From assembly GCA_900759335.1 (NCBI GenBank), contig CAAEUX010000056.1, positions 1 through 46,076 of the forward strand: DNA of 46,076 bases, read 5' to 3'. The stretch's first letter is position 1. Every line of letters starts with the position of its first letter. A program made the translations under genes and the position numbers. The notes under the pieces are model-generated. The model saw nothing but the letters and a program-made list of their open reading frames with translations. It did not search any database and was not told the origin of the DNA. This document shows, one piece after another, positions 39,745 through 46,076 of the stretch. This DNA comes from an uncultured Collinsella sp. (GTDB lineage: Bacteria; Actinomycetota; Coriobacteriia; Coriobacteriales; Coriobacteriaceae).

Positions 39745-40508
39745 AGGAGCATGCCCCCCGCCACCAGCATGGCAAGCATCGCGAGCTCGGCCCATTGCAG
39801 AAACCATCCGGCCAAATCCCCCGTCACCCCGCCGAAGCGGGACAGGGCAACATGGCGGTACCACGCGAGCGCCAAAAGCCCCGCCACCGCCATAAGGGCG
39901 CCGACGGCCCGAGCGCACGCGACCATCCCTGCAGCCGAAGCCGCAGCGAAAGCGCAAAGCGGCACGACGATCGCCGCGCGCTTCTTCGAAGGCGAGAGCC
40001 CCGCGGCCATGCCGTCCGCCCGCGCGGCAGGCCAGCATTCAACGGCGAGCCCCGAAAGCGCGCGGGAGAACACGAGCGAGCACAGAAGCGCGAGGAACGC
40101 CCCCGCCGTAAGCGGCAGCGCGGTGAACAGGGAAAACTGCAGAATAAGGTACACGACAACACCGATGACCCCGAAGGCGCCCGCCCGCGGGTCGTGCATG
40201 ATCTCGAGCTTTCGCTCGCGCGGGGCCCAACTTGCAAGCGCATCGGAGGTGTCGCAGAGCCCGTCTAGGTGGATGCCTCCCGTCACCGCCACAGGCAGCG
40301 CCACGAGCACGGCCGCGACGATGGTCGCAGGCACGCCGAGCAGGTTCGCCACGTACCCCCACGACGTCATGAGGAAGCCTTCCGCAAGGCCCACCAGGGG
40401 AAACGCGGCAAGCGCATGGGTTGATCCGAAATCGGTCCAGGCCGATTTCGGGACGGGGATGCGCGAGAACGTTCCGAATGCCGCGCCGATTGCCTCTGCT
40501 ATCTTCAC
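39741..40508 (-). CDS. cobS: Adenosylcobinamide-GDP ribazoletransferase (cobalamin synthase), membrane protein
   Basis: CobS joins AdoCbi-GDP with alpha-ribazole (phosphate) to complete the nucleotide loop. The 255-residue protein has the signature FGTFSRIPVPK near residue 10-20, GGIHLDGLCDTSDALAS with the Asp pair of the active site (about 75-91), and MHDPRAGAFGVIGVVVYLILQF, followed by several membrane helices to the C-terminus; VECWPAARADGMAAG and RFGGVTGDLAGW are also typical. Start GTG 40508 overlaps the cobU stop as GTGA; the upstream extension to 40619 is a shadow of cobU. It works at the membrane beside CbiB. Confidence 0.94.
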   Translation of the reverse strand: MKIAEAIGAAFGTFSRIPVPKSAWTDFGSTHALAAFPLVGLAEGFLMTSWGYVANLLGVPATIVAAVLVALPVAVTGGIHLDGLCDTSDALASWAPRERKLEIMHDPRAGAFGVIGVVVYLILQFSLFTALPLTAGAFLALLCSLVFSRALSGLAVECWPAARADGMAAGLSPSKKRAAIVVPLCAFAAASAAGMVACARAVGALMAVAGLLALAWYRHVALSRFGGVTGDLAGWFLQWAELAMLAMLVAGGMLL

Positions 40509-41053
40509 CTTGTAGGTCCTTCGCCTTTCATCCACACGGGAATCCCGCATACCACTTCGACTGCACGGTCGGCCAGCGCCGCCACGCCCGCGTTCACGCG
40601 CGCGAGCGCGCGCCTCCATACCTCGGTCCCCTCATCGTAGCGCATCCCATCGGCGAACACGTCGACGGTGACCACCACCGTATACGCAGCGGCCTGAGCG
40701 AGCCGTTCGATGCCTCCGAGCACCTCGAGCGCCGCAGCGTCGGGGTCACGTGGGGACAAGCCGCCTTCCGCGAAAAGCTCGTTTGCAACCAGGTTTCCCA
40801 CGTCCTCCAAAAGAAGCGTGCAGCCGCGCGGAAGCCCGGGCACTGCGGCGCCCACGTCACGCGTGCGCTCGAGGGTGGAAAACCCCTTGCCCTCGCGCAG
40901 CGCCCGATGGCGCGCGATGCGGCGGGCGCCCTCTTCCCCGAAGGGCTCCATCGTTGCCATGTACACGCGAGGGCCGTCGTGCCCGAGGCACAGGGACTCG
41001 GCGTAGGCGCTCTTGCCGCTCGCGGCGGCGCCGATGACGAGCGTCACCGTCAT
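40505..41053 (-). CDS. cobU: Adenosylcobinamide kinase / adenosylcobinamide-phosphate guanylyltransferase
   Basis: CobU phosphorylates adenosylcobinamide and then transfers GMP to it. The 182-residue length is typical. The N-terminal MTVTLVIGAAASGKSAYAES holds the P-loop (8-15), followed by VYMATMEPFGEEGARRIARHR in which His49 corresponds to the guanylylation histidine, LLLEDVGNLVANELF and the C-terminal VEVVCGIPVWMKGEGPTR. The segment before the end (VDVFADGMRYDEGT) replaces the usual EVGxGIVP consensus, a mild divergence. ATG 41053 overlaps the cobT stop as ATGA. A much longer frame to 41989 exists in the same phase but is a shadow of cobT. Confidence 0.92.
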   Translation of the reverse strand: MTVTLVIGAAASGKSAYAESLCLGHDGPRVYMATMEPFGEEGARRIARHRALREGKGFSTLERTRDVGAAVPGLPRGCTLLLEDVGNLVANELFAEGGLSPRDPDAAALEVLGGIERLAQAAAYTVVVTVDVFADGMRYDEGTEVWRRALARVNAGVAALADRAVEVVCGIPVWMKGEGPTR

Positions 41054-42192
41054 TTCCCGGCCTCGAAATGCTCGTAAGCAGCCATACCAGTCGCCGTGAA
41101 CGTCTTTCCATCTCGGTACACGCGCAGCGCCGAATCCAAAAGGGGCAGATACGCCATGGCGCCCGCGCCCTCGCCCAAGTGCATGCCTGCGTCGAGGGGT
41201 GCCTTTATGCCGAGCTCGCGAAGGAGCTCCTGGCTTGCGGGTTCGCTTGATGCGTGGGTGCCCACGAGGTAGCCCAAGGCGTTGGGGCACAGGCGCGCCG
41301 CGCACAGGGCTGCCGTGCAGGATATGACCCCGTCGAGGAGCGCCGGCGCCTTCGAGGCCGCGGCCCCCAGATAGAAGCCGCACATCGCTGCGATGTCGAA
41401 GCCGCCCACCTTCGAGAGCACGTCGATCGGGTCGGCGGGATCGGGCGAGTTCGCGTCGATAGCGCGCTCGACCACGTCGCGCTTGCGCGCGAGCGAGGTG
41501 TCCGAGAGCCCCGCGCCGCGCCCGACGAGGCTCCGCGCGTCCGCCCGGATGAGCACTGCGGCCACCGCCGCCGAGGTGGTCGTGTTGCCGATGCCCATCT
41601 CGCCCGCGGCGAGAAGGCGCACGTCGGCGCGGGCAAGCCCGCACGCGACAGCGATTCCGACCTCGATCGCGCGCACGGCCCCATCGCGAGACATGGCGGA
41701 GCCGTGCGCGATGTTGCCGCTCCCCCGCCGCACGTTCGCGCGCACCATGCGCGCGTCTTCTATGCCCCAGGCCATACCCACGTCGACGGGCACGACCTCG
41801 GCACCCGCGAACGCCGCCATGCGGCAGGCGCTCGTGGTCCCCTCGCACATGTTGCGCGCAACGGCTCGCGTCACGTCTTGCCCGCTTTGCGACACGCCTT
41901 CGGCAACGACCCCGTTGTCGGAGAAGAATACCGCGAGCGCACGGGGAAACTCGGCCACCTCGGCGCTCCCCTGAGCTGCGGCGATACACGCGACTGCGTC
42001 TTCAAAGTCGCCCAATCCCCCCAAGGGGTGCGCGATGGAGTCCCACGCGGCGTACGCGGCGGCGCGGGCACACTCGTCTGCGGGCGCGATCCGGGAGAGC
42101 GCGGCTTCGAGCACGGCGCCCGGCGCCGACGAGAACGCGCGCTCGACTTCCTCGCGAATGCAGGCAAGCGCGGTTTCGGTTGCTTCAGCCAT
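41050..42192 (-). CDS. cobT: Nicotinate-nucleotide:dimethylbenzimidazole phosphoribosyltransferase
   Basis: CobT activates the lower-ligand base to alpha-ribazole phosphate. The 380-residue protein shows FFSDNGVVAEGVSQSGQDVT, GAEVVPVDVGMAWGIED, AAGEMGIGNTTTSAAVAAVL and the C-terminal APLDAGMHLGEGAGAMAYLP, in which Glu341 corresponds to the catalytic base. ATG 42192 has GAGGAG upstream and overlaps cbiA by eight bases. At 380 residues it is slightly longer than the usual 350. Which base it prefers (dimethylbenzimidazole, adenine, phenol) cannot be read from the sequence; no bluB or bza genes are in the window. Confidence 0.94.
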   Translation of the reverse strand: MAEATETALACIREEVERAFSSAPGAVLEAALSRIAPADECARAAAYAAWDSIAHPLGGLGDFEDAVACIAAAQGSAEVAEFPRALAVFFSDNGVVAEGVSQSGQDVTRAVARNMCEGTTSACRMAAFAGAEVVPVDVGMAWGIEDARMVRANVRRGSGNIAHGSAMSRDGAVRAIEVGIAVACGLARADVRLLAAGEMGIGNTTTSAAVAAVLIRADARSLVGRGAGLSDTSLARKRDVVERAIDANSPDPADPIDVLSKVGGFDIAAMCGFYLGAAASKAPALLDGVISCTAALCAARLCPNALGYLVGTHASSEPASQELLRELGIKAPLDAGMHLGEGAGAMAYLPLLDSALRVYRDGKTFTATGMAAYEHFEAGK

Positions 42193-43567
42193 GCCGTCTC
42201 CTCTCTGCGAACGACGCTGCGGCAGACGCGAACGCGCGCGCAACGTCGGGGTTCGCAGGATAGTACACATGCGGGAAGCCCGCAACCAGGGACGGGGTGG
42301 TCGTCATACACGGCCAGCCCTTGTCGCGCCGGGGCTTCTGCGCCCAGAAGTCGCCGCCCGGGCAGGTGGACTGCCAGTAGTGGAACTCGTGCGCGCGGAT
42401 GCGTGTGCCGCGCGGCCCGTAGAGCCCGTCGCGTTGAGAAGTGAGCTCCACGTACCCGAAATGGGACAGCCTTCCCCCGTTCTCGCTTGCGCCCTCAAGG
42501 GTGCCCGCAACAGGCCAGCGCCGCCCCTCGCTATCGTCGATTTCGCGCTGCAGGTACAGAAACCCACCGCATTCGGCGACCGTCGACATGCCGGATTCCA
42601 CCGCATGCCGCACCGCCTCGCGCATCGGCGCGTTCTCGGAGAGCTGCTGCGCATGGAGCTCCGGATAGCCGCCTCCCAGATAGAGGGCGCTTGTCCCCCG
42701 GGGCAACTCGCTATCACACAGGGGGCTGAAAAAGGCCAGCTCGCAACCCAGGTCCTCAAGCGCGCGCAGGTTCTCCTCGTAGTAGAACGAAAACGCCTCG
42801 TCACGCGCGACGGCGACGATGGGCCGCGCTCCCGCGATCGGCTCCAACCGGTAAGGTTCCTCGCGGATATCGGGTGCCGTCGCCGCTATTTCGAGCAAGC
42901 GGTCGACGTCGACGCTCTTTTCCACCAGCTCGGCCATCTTGTCGATGCGCGCGGAGAGCTGCTCGACCTCGTCGGCGGTCACAAGCCCCAGATGCCGGCT
43001 TTCGAGCGAGAACGCCTCGTCGGCGGGGATATTACCCAAAACCGCGACGCCCGTGTGCTTCTCGATCGCAGGTGCCGCGTAGGCGCAGGCAGCGGCGCTC
43101 GTCTTGTTCAGCACGACGCCGCGCACGTTCGCACAAGGCAGGAACTCGGCGATGCCGCGGATTACGGCGGCGAGCGATAAAGACGCCCCGCGCCCGTTCA
43201 CCACTAAAACGACCGGCGTTTCCGTGTCGCGCGCAACCTGGTAGCTGCTCGCGTCGGCCACGCCGGGCGCCATGCCGTCGTAGAAGCCCATGACCCCCTC
43301 GAGCACCGCGACATCCGCGCCCGCCGCGCCGCGTGCGAGCAGGGCGCGCAGCGTCGAGGCGTCAGTGAAGAAGCCGTCTAAGTTGCCCGAGCGCGCGCCC
43401 ACGACGCGACGATGAAAGAGCGGATCAATGTAGTCGGGGCCGCATTTGAAGGCCGCGCATGCGAGGCCGCGGTGCGCGAGCGCGCGCAGGAGCGCGCACG
43501 TAACGACCGTCTTGCCGCTCCCGCTCGAGGGCGCAGCGACCATGAAGCGCGGGATGGTCGTGCTCAC
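42185..43567 (-). CDS. cbiA: Cobyrinic acid a,c-diamide synthase
   Basis: CbiA amidates the a and c carboxylates using glutamine and ATP. The 460-residue protein opens VSTTIPRFMVAAPSSGSGKT (P-loop 13-20), with FKCGPDYIDPLFH and VLEGVMGFYDG, typical of the family, then a C-terminal glutaminase-like domain with LYLGGGYPELHA and VAECGGFLYLQREI carrying the catalytic cysteine, and AHEFHYW with the family histidine. Start GTG 43567 overlaps the cbiET stop as GTGA; ATG 43543 is an alternative. The upstream frame extension to 43681 is a shadow. It belongs to the same synthase group as CbiP in this operon. Confidence 0.94.
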   Translation of the reverse strand: MSTTIPRFMVAAPSSGSGKTVVTCALLRALAHRGLACAAFKCGPDYIDPLFHRRVVGARSGNLDGFFTDASTLRALLARGAAGADVAVLEGVMGFYDGMAPGVADASSYQVARDTETPVVLVVNGRGASLSLAAVIRGIAEFLPCANVRGVVLNKTSAAACAYAAPAIEKHTGVAVLGNIPADEAFSLESRHLGLVTADEVEQLSARIDKMAELVEKSVDVDRLLEIAATAPDIREEPYRLEPIAGARPIVAVARDEAFSFYYEENLRALEDLGCELAFFSPLCDSELPRGTSALYLGGGYPELHAQQLSENAPMREAVRHAVESGMSTVAECGGFLYLQREIDDSEGRRWPVAGTLEGASENGGRLSHFGYVELTSQRDGLYGPRGTRIRAHEFHYWQSTCPGGDFWAQKPRRDKGWPCMTTTPSLVAGFPHVYYPANPDVARAFASAAASFAERRRHG

Positions 43568-44913
43568 CGGGCGCCGCCTTCCCCACCTGCACCACGCGCG
43601 CTGACGAGGAACACGGGGTTTTGCGCCTTCATGAGATGGTGCGAGCCTACAGCCTCGGCGCGGGCGGCCGACACCTGACACGCCTCGAACCCCTTAAAGC
43701 GCGAACCCGAGAGGAGCGCGCACGCCTCGGTGAGCGTCTCAACGGTGACGCATGGCACGCACAGACGAACCTGCGAGTTCTTCTCGAGCGCCGCCTCCAC
43801 GATGGAGGGAAGCTCGCCCGCGCTCCCGCCGACGAACACGGCGTCGGGGACGGGCAGTTTCGTGAGCGCTTCGGGGGCGACACCGGGGACCGCGTGCACG
43901 TTGCCGCACCCGAATGCACCCGCGTTCTCTCGGATGAGCCGCACGCCAGCCGCGTTGCGCTCGACCGCCCATACCGACCCCGCTCGCGCGACGAGCGCCG
44001 CCTCGATCGACACGCTCCCCGTGCCGGCGCCGACGTCCCACACGGTGTCGGTCGCGGTAAGGCGCAGCTTTGCGAGCGCGACGGCTCGCACCTCCTGCTT
44101 GGTCATGGGAACGTCACCGCGGATGAAGAGCTCGTCGGGAATGCCCGAGGAAGCGTACGGCCAGCGGGAGCTCGCGGCGCGGGATGCGCCCGCAGAGTCC
44201 ACCGCGGAAGAAGCCGCCGCGGACGCAGACGCGCCGGCCGGCGCCTCGGAGGCTGCGCTAGAGCCCGCAGGTGACCCGGCGCTGCCTGCGAACTCGATAA
44301 GCATCACGTTCAAGTCGTCGAACGTCTGACCTGCGATTTCACTTGCGGTCGCACAGGTGATGCGCTCGTCGGGGTACGACAGGCGCTCGGCCACCGTCAC
44401 GCGCGCGTCCCCGAAGCCCGCCTGCACAAGCTCGCCGGAAAGCCGCGAGGGGTCTTCCCCGCCCGACGTGACGAGGAAGAGCTCACCTGCGCGCTCGGCC
44501 TCGGCCACGATGTCGCACGCCACGCCGTGAGCGCTCGCAAAGCGCCAATCCTGCCATGGACGCGCGAGGCGCGCGGCGAGATACGACGCTGAGCTTATGC
44601 CGGGAATGACGCGCACGTCCACCTGCGCGTTGCCGGAGAGCGCCTCCACCAGGCGGCGCGCGCCGCTGAACAGCCCCACATCGCCCGTCATCACGACCAC
44701 GGCGCGCTGCCACGACGCCGCATCGGTGAGCGCGGCGACGATGTCCGCCGTCTTCACGAGCTCGCATCTCACCACGTCGGGCGGCACGTCGATGCCGGCA
44801 AGCGCGCGATGAGCGCCGATGACCAAGTCGGCGAAGTCGATAGCGTCGAGTGCCGCGCGCGAGAGCAAGTCGGGGTTTCCGGGCCCCGCCCCGATGATCG
44901 TTACCTTTCGCAT
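43564..44913 (-). CDS. cbiET: Cobalt-precorrin-7 C5-methyltransferase / precorrin-6B C15-methyltransferase-decarboxylase fusion
   Basis: The 449-residue protein fuses CbiE and CbiT. Residues 1-208 are a tetrapyrrole methylase (MRKVTIIGAGPGNPDLLSR; VIPGISSASYLAARL; FLVTSGGEDPS). Residues 209-250 are an Ala/Ser-rich linker (AGSSAASEAPAGASASAAAS). From about 255 follows CbiT, with IPDELFIRGDVPMTKQEVRA, the SAM-binding WDVGAGTGSVSIEAA (Asp293) and VFVGGSAGELPSIVEAAL. Fused CbiET corresponds to CobL of the aerobic pathway. ATG 44913 overlaps the cbiH end by 13 bases; the longer frame to 45036 is a shadow. Confidence 0.94.
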   Translation of the reverse strand: MRKVTIIGAGPGNPDLLSRAALDAIDFADLVIGAHRALAGIDVPPDVVRCELVKTADIVAALTDAASWQRAVVVMTGDVGLFSGARRLVEALSGNAQVDVRVIPGISSASYLAARLARPWQDWRFASAHGVACDIVAEAERAGELFLVTSGGEDPSRLSGELVQAGFGDARVTVAERLSYPDERITCATASEIAGQTFDDLNVMLIEFAGSAGSPAGSSAASEAPAGASASAAASSAVDSAGASRAASSRWPYASSGIPDELFIRGDVPMTKQEVRAVALAKLRLTATDTVWDVGAGTGSVSIEAALVARAGSVWAVERNAAGVRLIRENAGAFGCGNVHAVPGVAPEALTKLPVPDAVFVGGSAGELPSIVEAALEKNSQVRLCVPCVTVETLTEACALLSGSRFKGFEACQVSAARAEAVGSHHLMKAQNPVFLVSARGAGGEGGAR

Positions 44914-45644
44914 GGAATCTCCCGATACCCGCGCGGCGTGACCATACGGCCGCCTACGCGCTTCGTGTTCGCGTTGCCGACGAACACGGTGGTGAACATG
45001 TCGGCGTCGAACTCCCCCAGCTCGGAGAGCCTGCACATGCCCGACTGCTGCCCCTCGCGCCCGATATTACGTACCCAGCCGCAGAGCGTGTCGGGGGCCT
45101 TCCATTCGAGCATAATCTTCGCAGCGCGTGAGAGCCTGTCGGCGCGCTTTCTGCTGCGCGGGTTGTACAAACAGATGCAGAAGTCGGCGCTTGCCACGGC
45201 GGCGAGCCTGCGCTCGATGACCTCCCATGGCGTGAGCAGGTCGGAGAGCGACACGACCGCGAAATCGTGGGCAAGCGGGGCGCCGAGCACCGCCGACCCG
45301 CTCTGAGCCGCGGTGGCCCCGGTGATAACTTCCACGTCTACATCGGGGTAGTCCTCCGCAAGCTCCAGCACGGGGCTCGCCATGCCGTACACGCCCGCGT
45401 CACCGCTGCACACGAGCGCCACGGCTTCTCCGCTCTGCGCGCGCGAAAGCGCCAGGCGGCACCGTTCGACCTCGTGCATCATCGGCGTCGCGAGATGCGC
45501 CGCGTCGGGCACGGCGGCGAGCGCGAGCTCCACGTATTTCGTGTACCCCACAACGATGTCGGCCGCCTCGAGCGCGCGCCGGGCCGCAATCGTCATGCCG
45601 TCGGGACCGCCCGGGCCGATCCCCACCACGAAGAGCTTTCCCAT
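44901..45644 (-). CDS. cbiH: Cobalt-precorrin-3B C17-methyltransferase
   Basis: CbiH methylates C-17 and drives ring contraction in the anaerobic pathway. The 247-residue product is a tetrapyrrole methylase: KLFVVGIGPGGPDGMTIAA (3-21), the conserved LVCSGDAGVYGMASPVLEL with GDxGVY, VITGATAAQSGSAVLGAPL and LYNPRSRKRADRL. The start is ATG 45644 in TGATG with the cbiG stop, AAGGAG lying five bases upstream; a GTG at 45647 is also possible. In the aerobic pathway the equivalent is CobJ; the neighbouring cbiG supports the anaerobic assignment. Confidence 0.94.
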   Translation of the reverse strand: MGKLFVVGIGPGGPDGMTIAARRALEAADIVVGYTKYVELALAAVPDAAHLATPMMHEVERCRLALSRAQSGEAVALVCSGDAGVYGMASPVLELAEDYPDVDVEVITGATAAQSGSAVLGAPLAHDFAVVSLSDLLTPWEVIERRLAAVASADFCICLYNPRSRKRADRLSRAAKIMLEWKAPDTLCGWVRNIGREGQQSGMCRLSELGEFDADMFTTVFVGNANTKRVGGRMVTPRGYREIPCER

Positions 45645-46076
45645 CACCGCTCCTTAAACGAAAGTTCGATAGTTACCTTGGAAAACGCGACGGTCACGCC
45701 GCCGTGAGCGAGCTTCGGGAAGATAAGTTTGCCCCCGTCCGCGAGCGCCGCGCGCTCGCACACGTTGTCGACCCCCACCGTCGCACGCACGAAATCAGAT
45801 GGCGAAACGCTGCCTTCGACCTGCGACAACTCCTCTGCGGAATACGTCGCAAGCGGGATATTGCGCGCGCGGCAGAAGGCGAGCAGACCCTCCTCGTGCG
45901 CCTTCACGTCGATCGTCGCCGCCTCGCGCACGGCCGAAGGCGAGATGCCCGCCTGCCCGCACGCGAGAAGAAACGCCTCCCCGATGGCTTCGGCGCACGC
46001 ACCGCGACGGCACCCTATGCCCGCAACGATGCAGGGCACGACAAGGCGAAGCGGCTCGGGCGCAGGCGCCTGCGCC
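45644..46076 (-). CDS. cbiG: Cobalt-precorrin-5A hydrolase, C-terminal part (runs off right edge)
   Basis: The frame is open from the window edge to a TGA at 45646-45644, giving 143 visible residues. They start inside a linker (AQAPAPEPLRLVV) followed by the CbiG C-terminal domain: PCIVAGIGCRRGACAEAIGEAF, VDVKAHEEGLLAF-like segment (IDVKAHEEGLLAFCRARNIP), FVRATVGVDNVCERAAL and LIFPKLAHGGVTVAFS. CbiG opens the delta-lactone of cobalt-precorrin-5A and releases acetaldehyde. A GTG at 46039 could be taken as a start of a short CobE-like gene, but the frame continues open upstream, which favours a complete CbiG truncated by the edge. The linker suggests possible fusion to another domain outside the window. 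Confidence 0.85.
   Translation of the reverse strand, partial: AQAPAPEPLRLVVPCIVAGIGCRRGACAEAIGEAFLLACGQAGISPSAVREAATIDVKAHEEGLLAFCRARNIPLATYSAEELSQVEGSVSPSDFVRATVGVDNVCERAALADGGKLIFPKLAHGGVTVAFSKVTIELSFKER

Noticed and set aside
39745..40038. Upstream extension of the CobU-like/CobC frame
   Set aside because: It lies within cobS. The ATGA overlap at 39744 gives a clean start, and the extension has no family similarity.
41054..41989. Long upstream extension of the cobU frame giving 494 codons
   Set aside because: The extension lies inside cobT in another frame and is Arg/Gly-rich. CobU motifs start at ATG 41053, which overlaps the cobT stop as ATGA.
45644..46039. Complete short CobE-like gene starting at GTG 46039
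   Set aside because: The frame is open to the window edge with no stop and reads an Ala/Pro linker, so a truncated cbiG is more likely.
33133..46076. Cobalamin riboswitch for the B12 operon
   Set aside because: All visible genes overlap or abut and the operon continues past the right edge. There is no intergenic space large enough within the window.

Overview
The window looks like a chromosome segment of a gut actinobacterium of class Coriobacteriia, most likely Collinsella or a close relative. This rests on overall gene style (moderately high G+C, glycogen operon with lysine/alanine-rich protein tails, single-chain serine dehydratase, anaerobic cobalamin genes) and is an inference from memory of the lineage, not a database match.

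Left part (1-2965, minus strand): a stand-alone NusG paralogue (LoaP-like) with an open frame running off the left edge behind it, a tRNA-Ala(GGC) with its own promoter and terminator, thiamine pyrophosphokinase and a HAD phosphatase. A divergent control region (2966-3295) carrying several GGTAAAAC/GTTTTACC sites separates these from a plus-strand glycogen block (3296-16288): glgB, glgP, glgC, glgD, glgA and a separately promoted GH13-GH77 fusion. Together these genes make ADP-glucose, polymerise and branch it, and break the polymer down again by phosphorolysis and disproportionation. The same operator-like motif recurs before the GH13-GH77 gene.

Middle (16377-32921): FmdB-type zinc ribbon protein; a minus-strand housekeeping run priA-def-fmt-rsmB with gltX upstream; then plus-strand metK, fused L-serine dehydratase, an L,D-transpeptidase, and a MacA/MacB-type export system (adaptor, ATPase, permease). 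The intergenic gaps here hold three families of palindromic elements. One of them, at 19290-19427 and 25732-25852, forms long perfect hairpins whose two copies differ by compensated base changes.

Right part (33133-46076, minus strand): a compact anaerobic cobalamin (vitamin B12) operon read right to left: cbiG(partial)-cbiH-cbiET-cbiA-cobT-cobU-cobS-(CobU-like/CobC fusion)-cbiB-cobD-cbiP-cobO-cbiC-cbiJ. Nearly every junction overlaps (ATGA, GTGA or TGATG). Its base composition is visibly richer in G+C than the rest (two 60-base lines counted by hand gave 73% and 78%, against 62% for a line in glgC). Its left end abuts an IS21 IstA-like fragment and a palindromic repeat, which suggests an imported block. 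The operon continues beyond the right edge, so its promoter and any cobalamin riboswitch are not visible.
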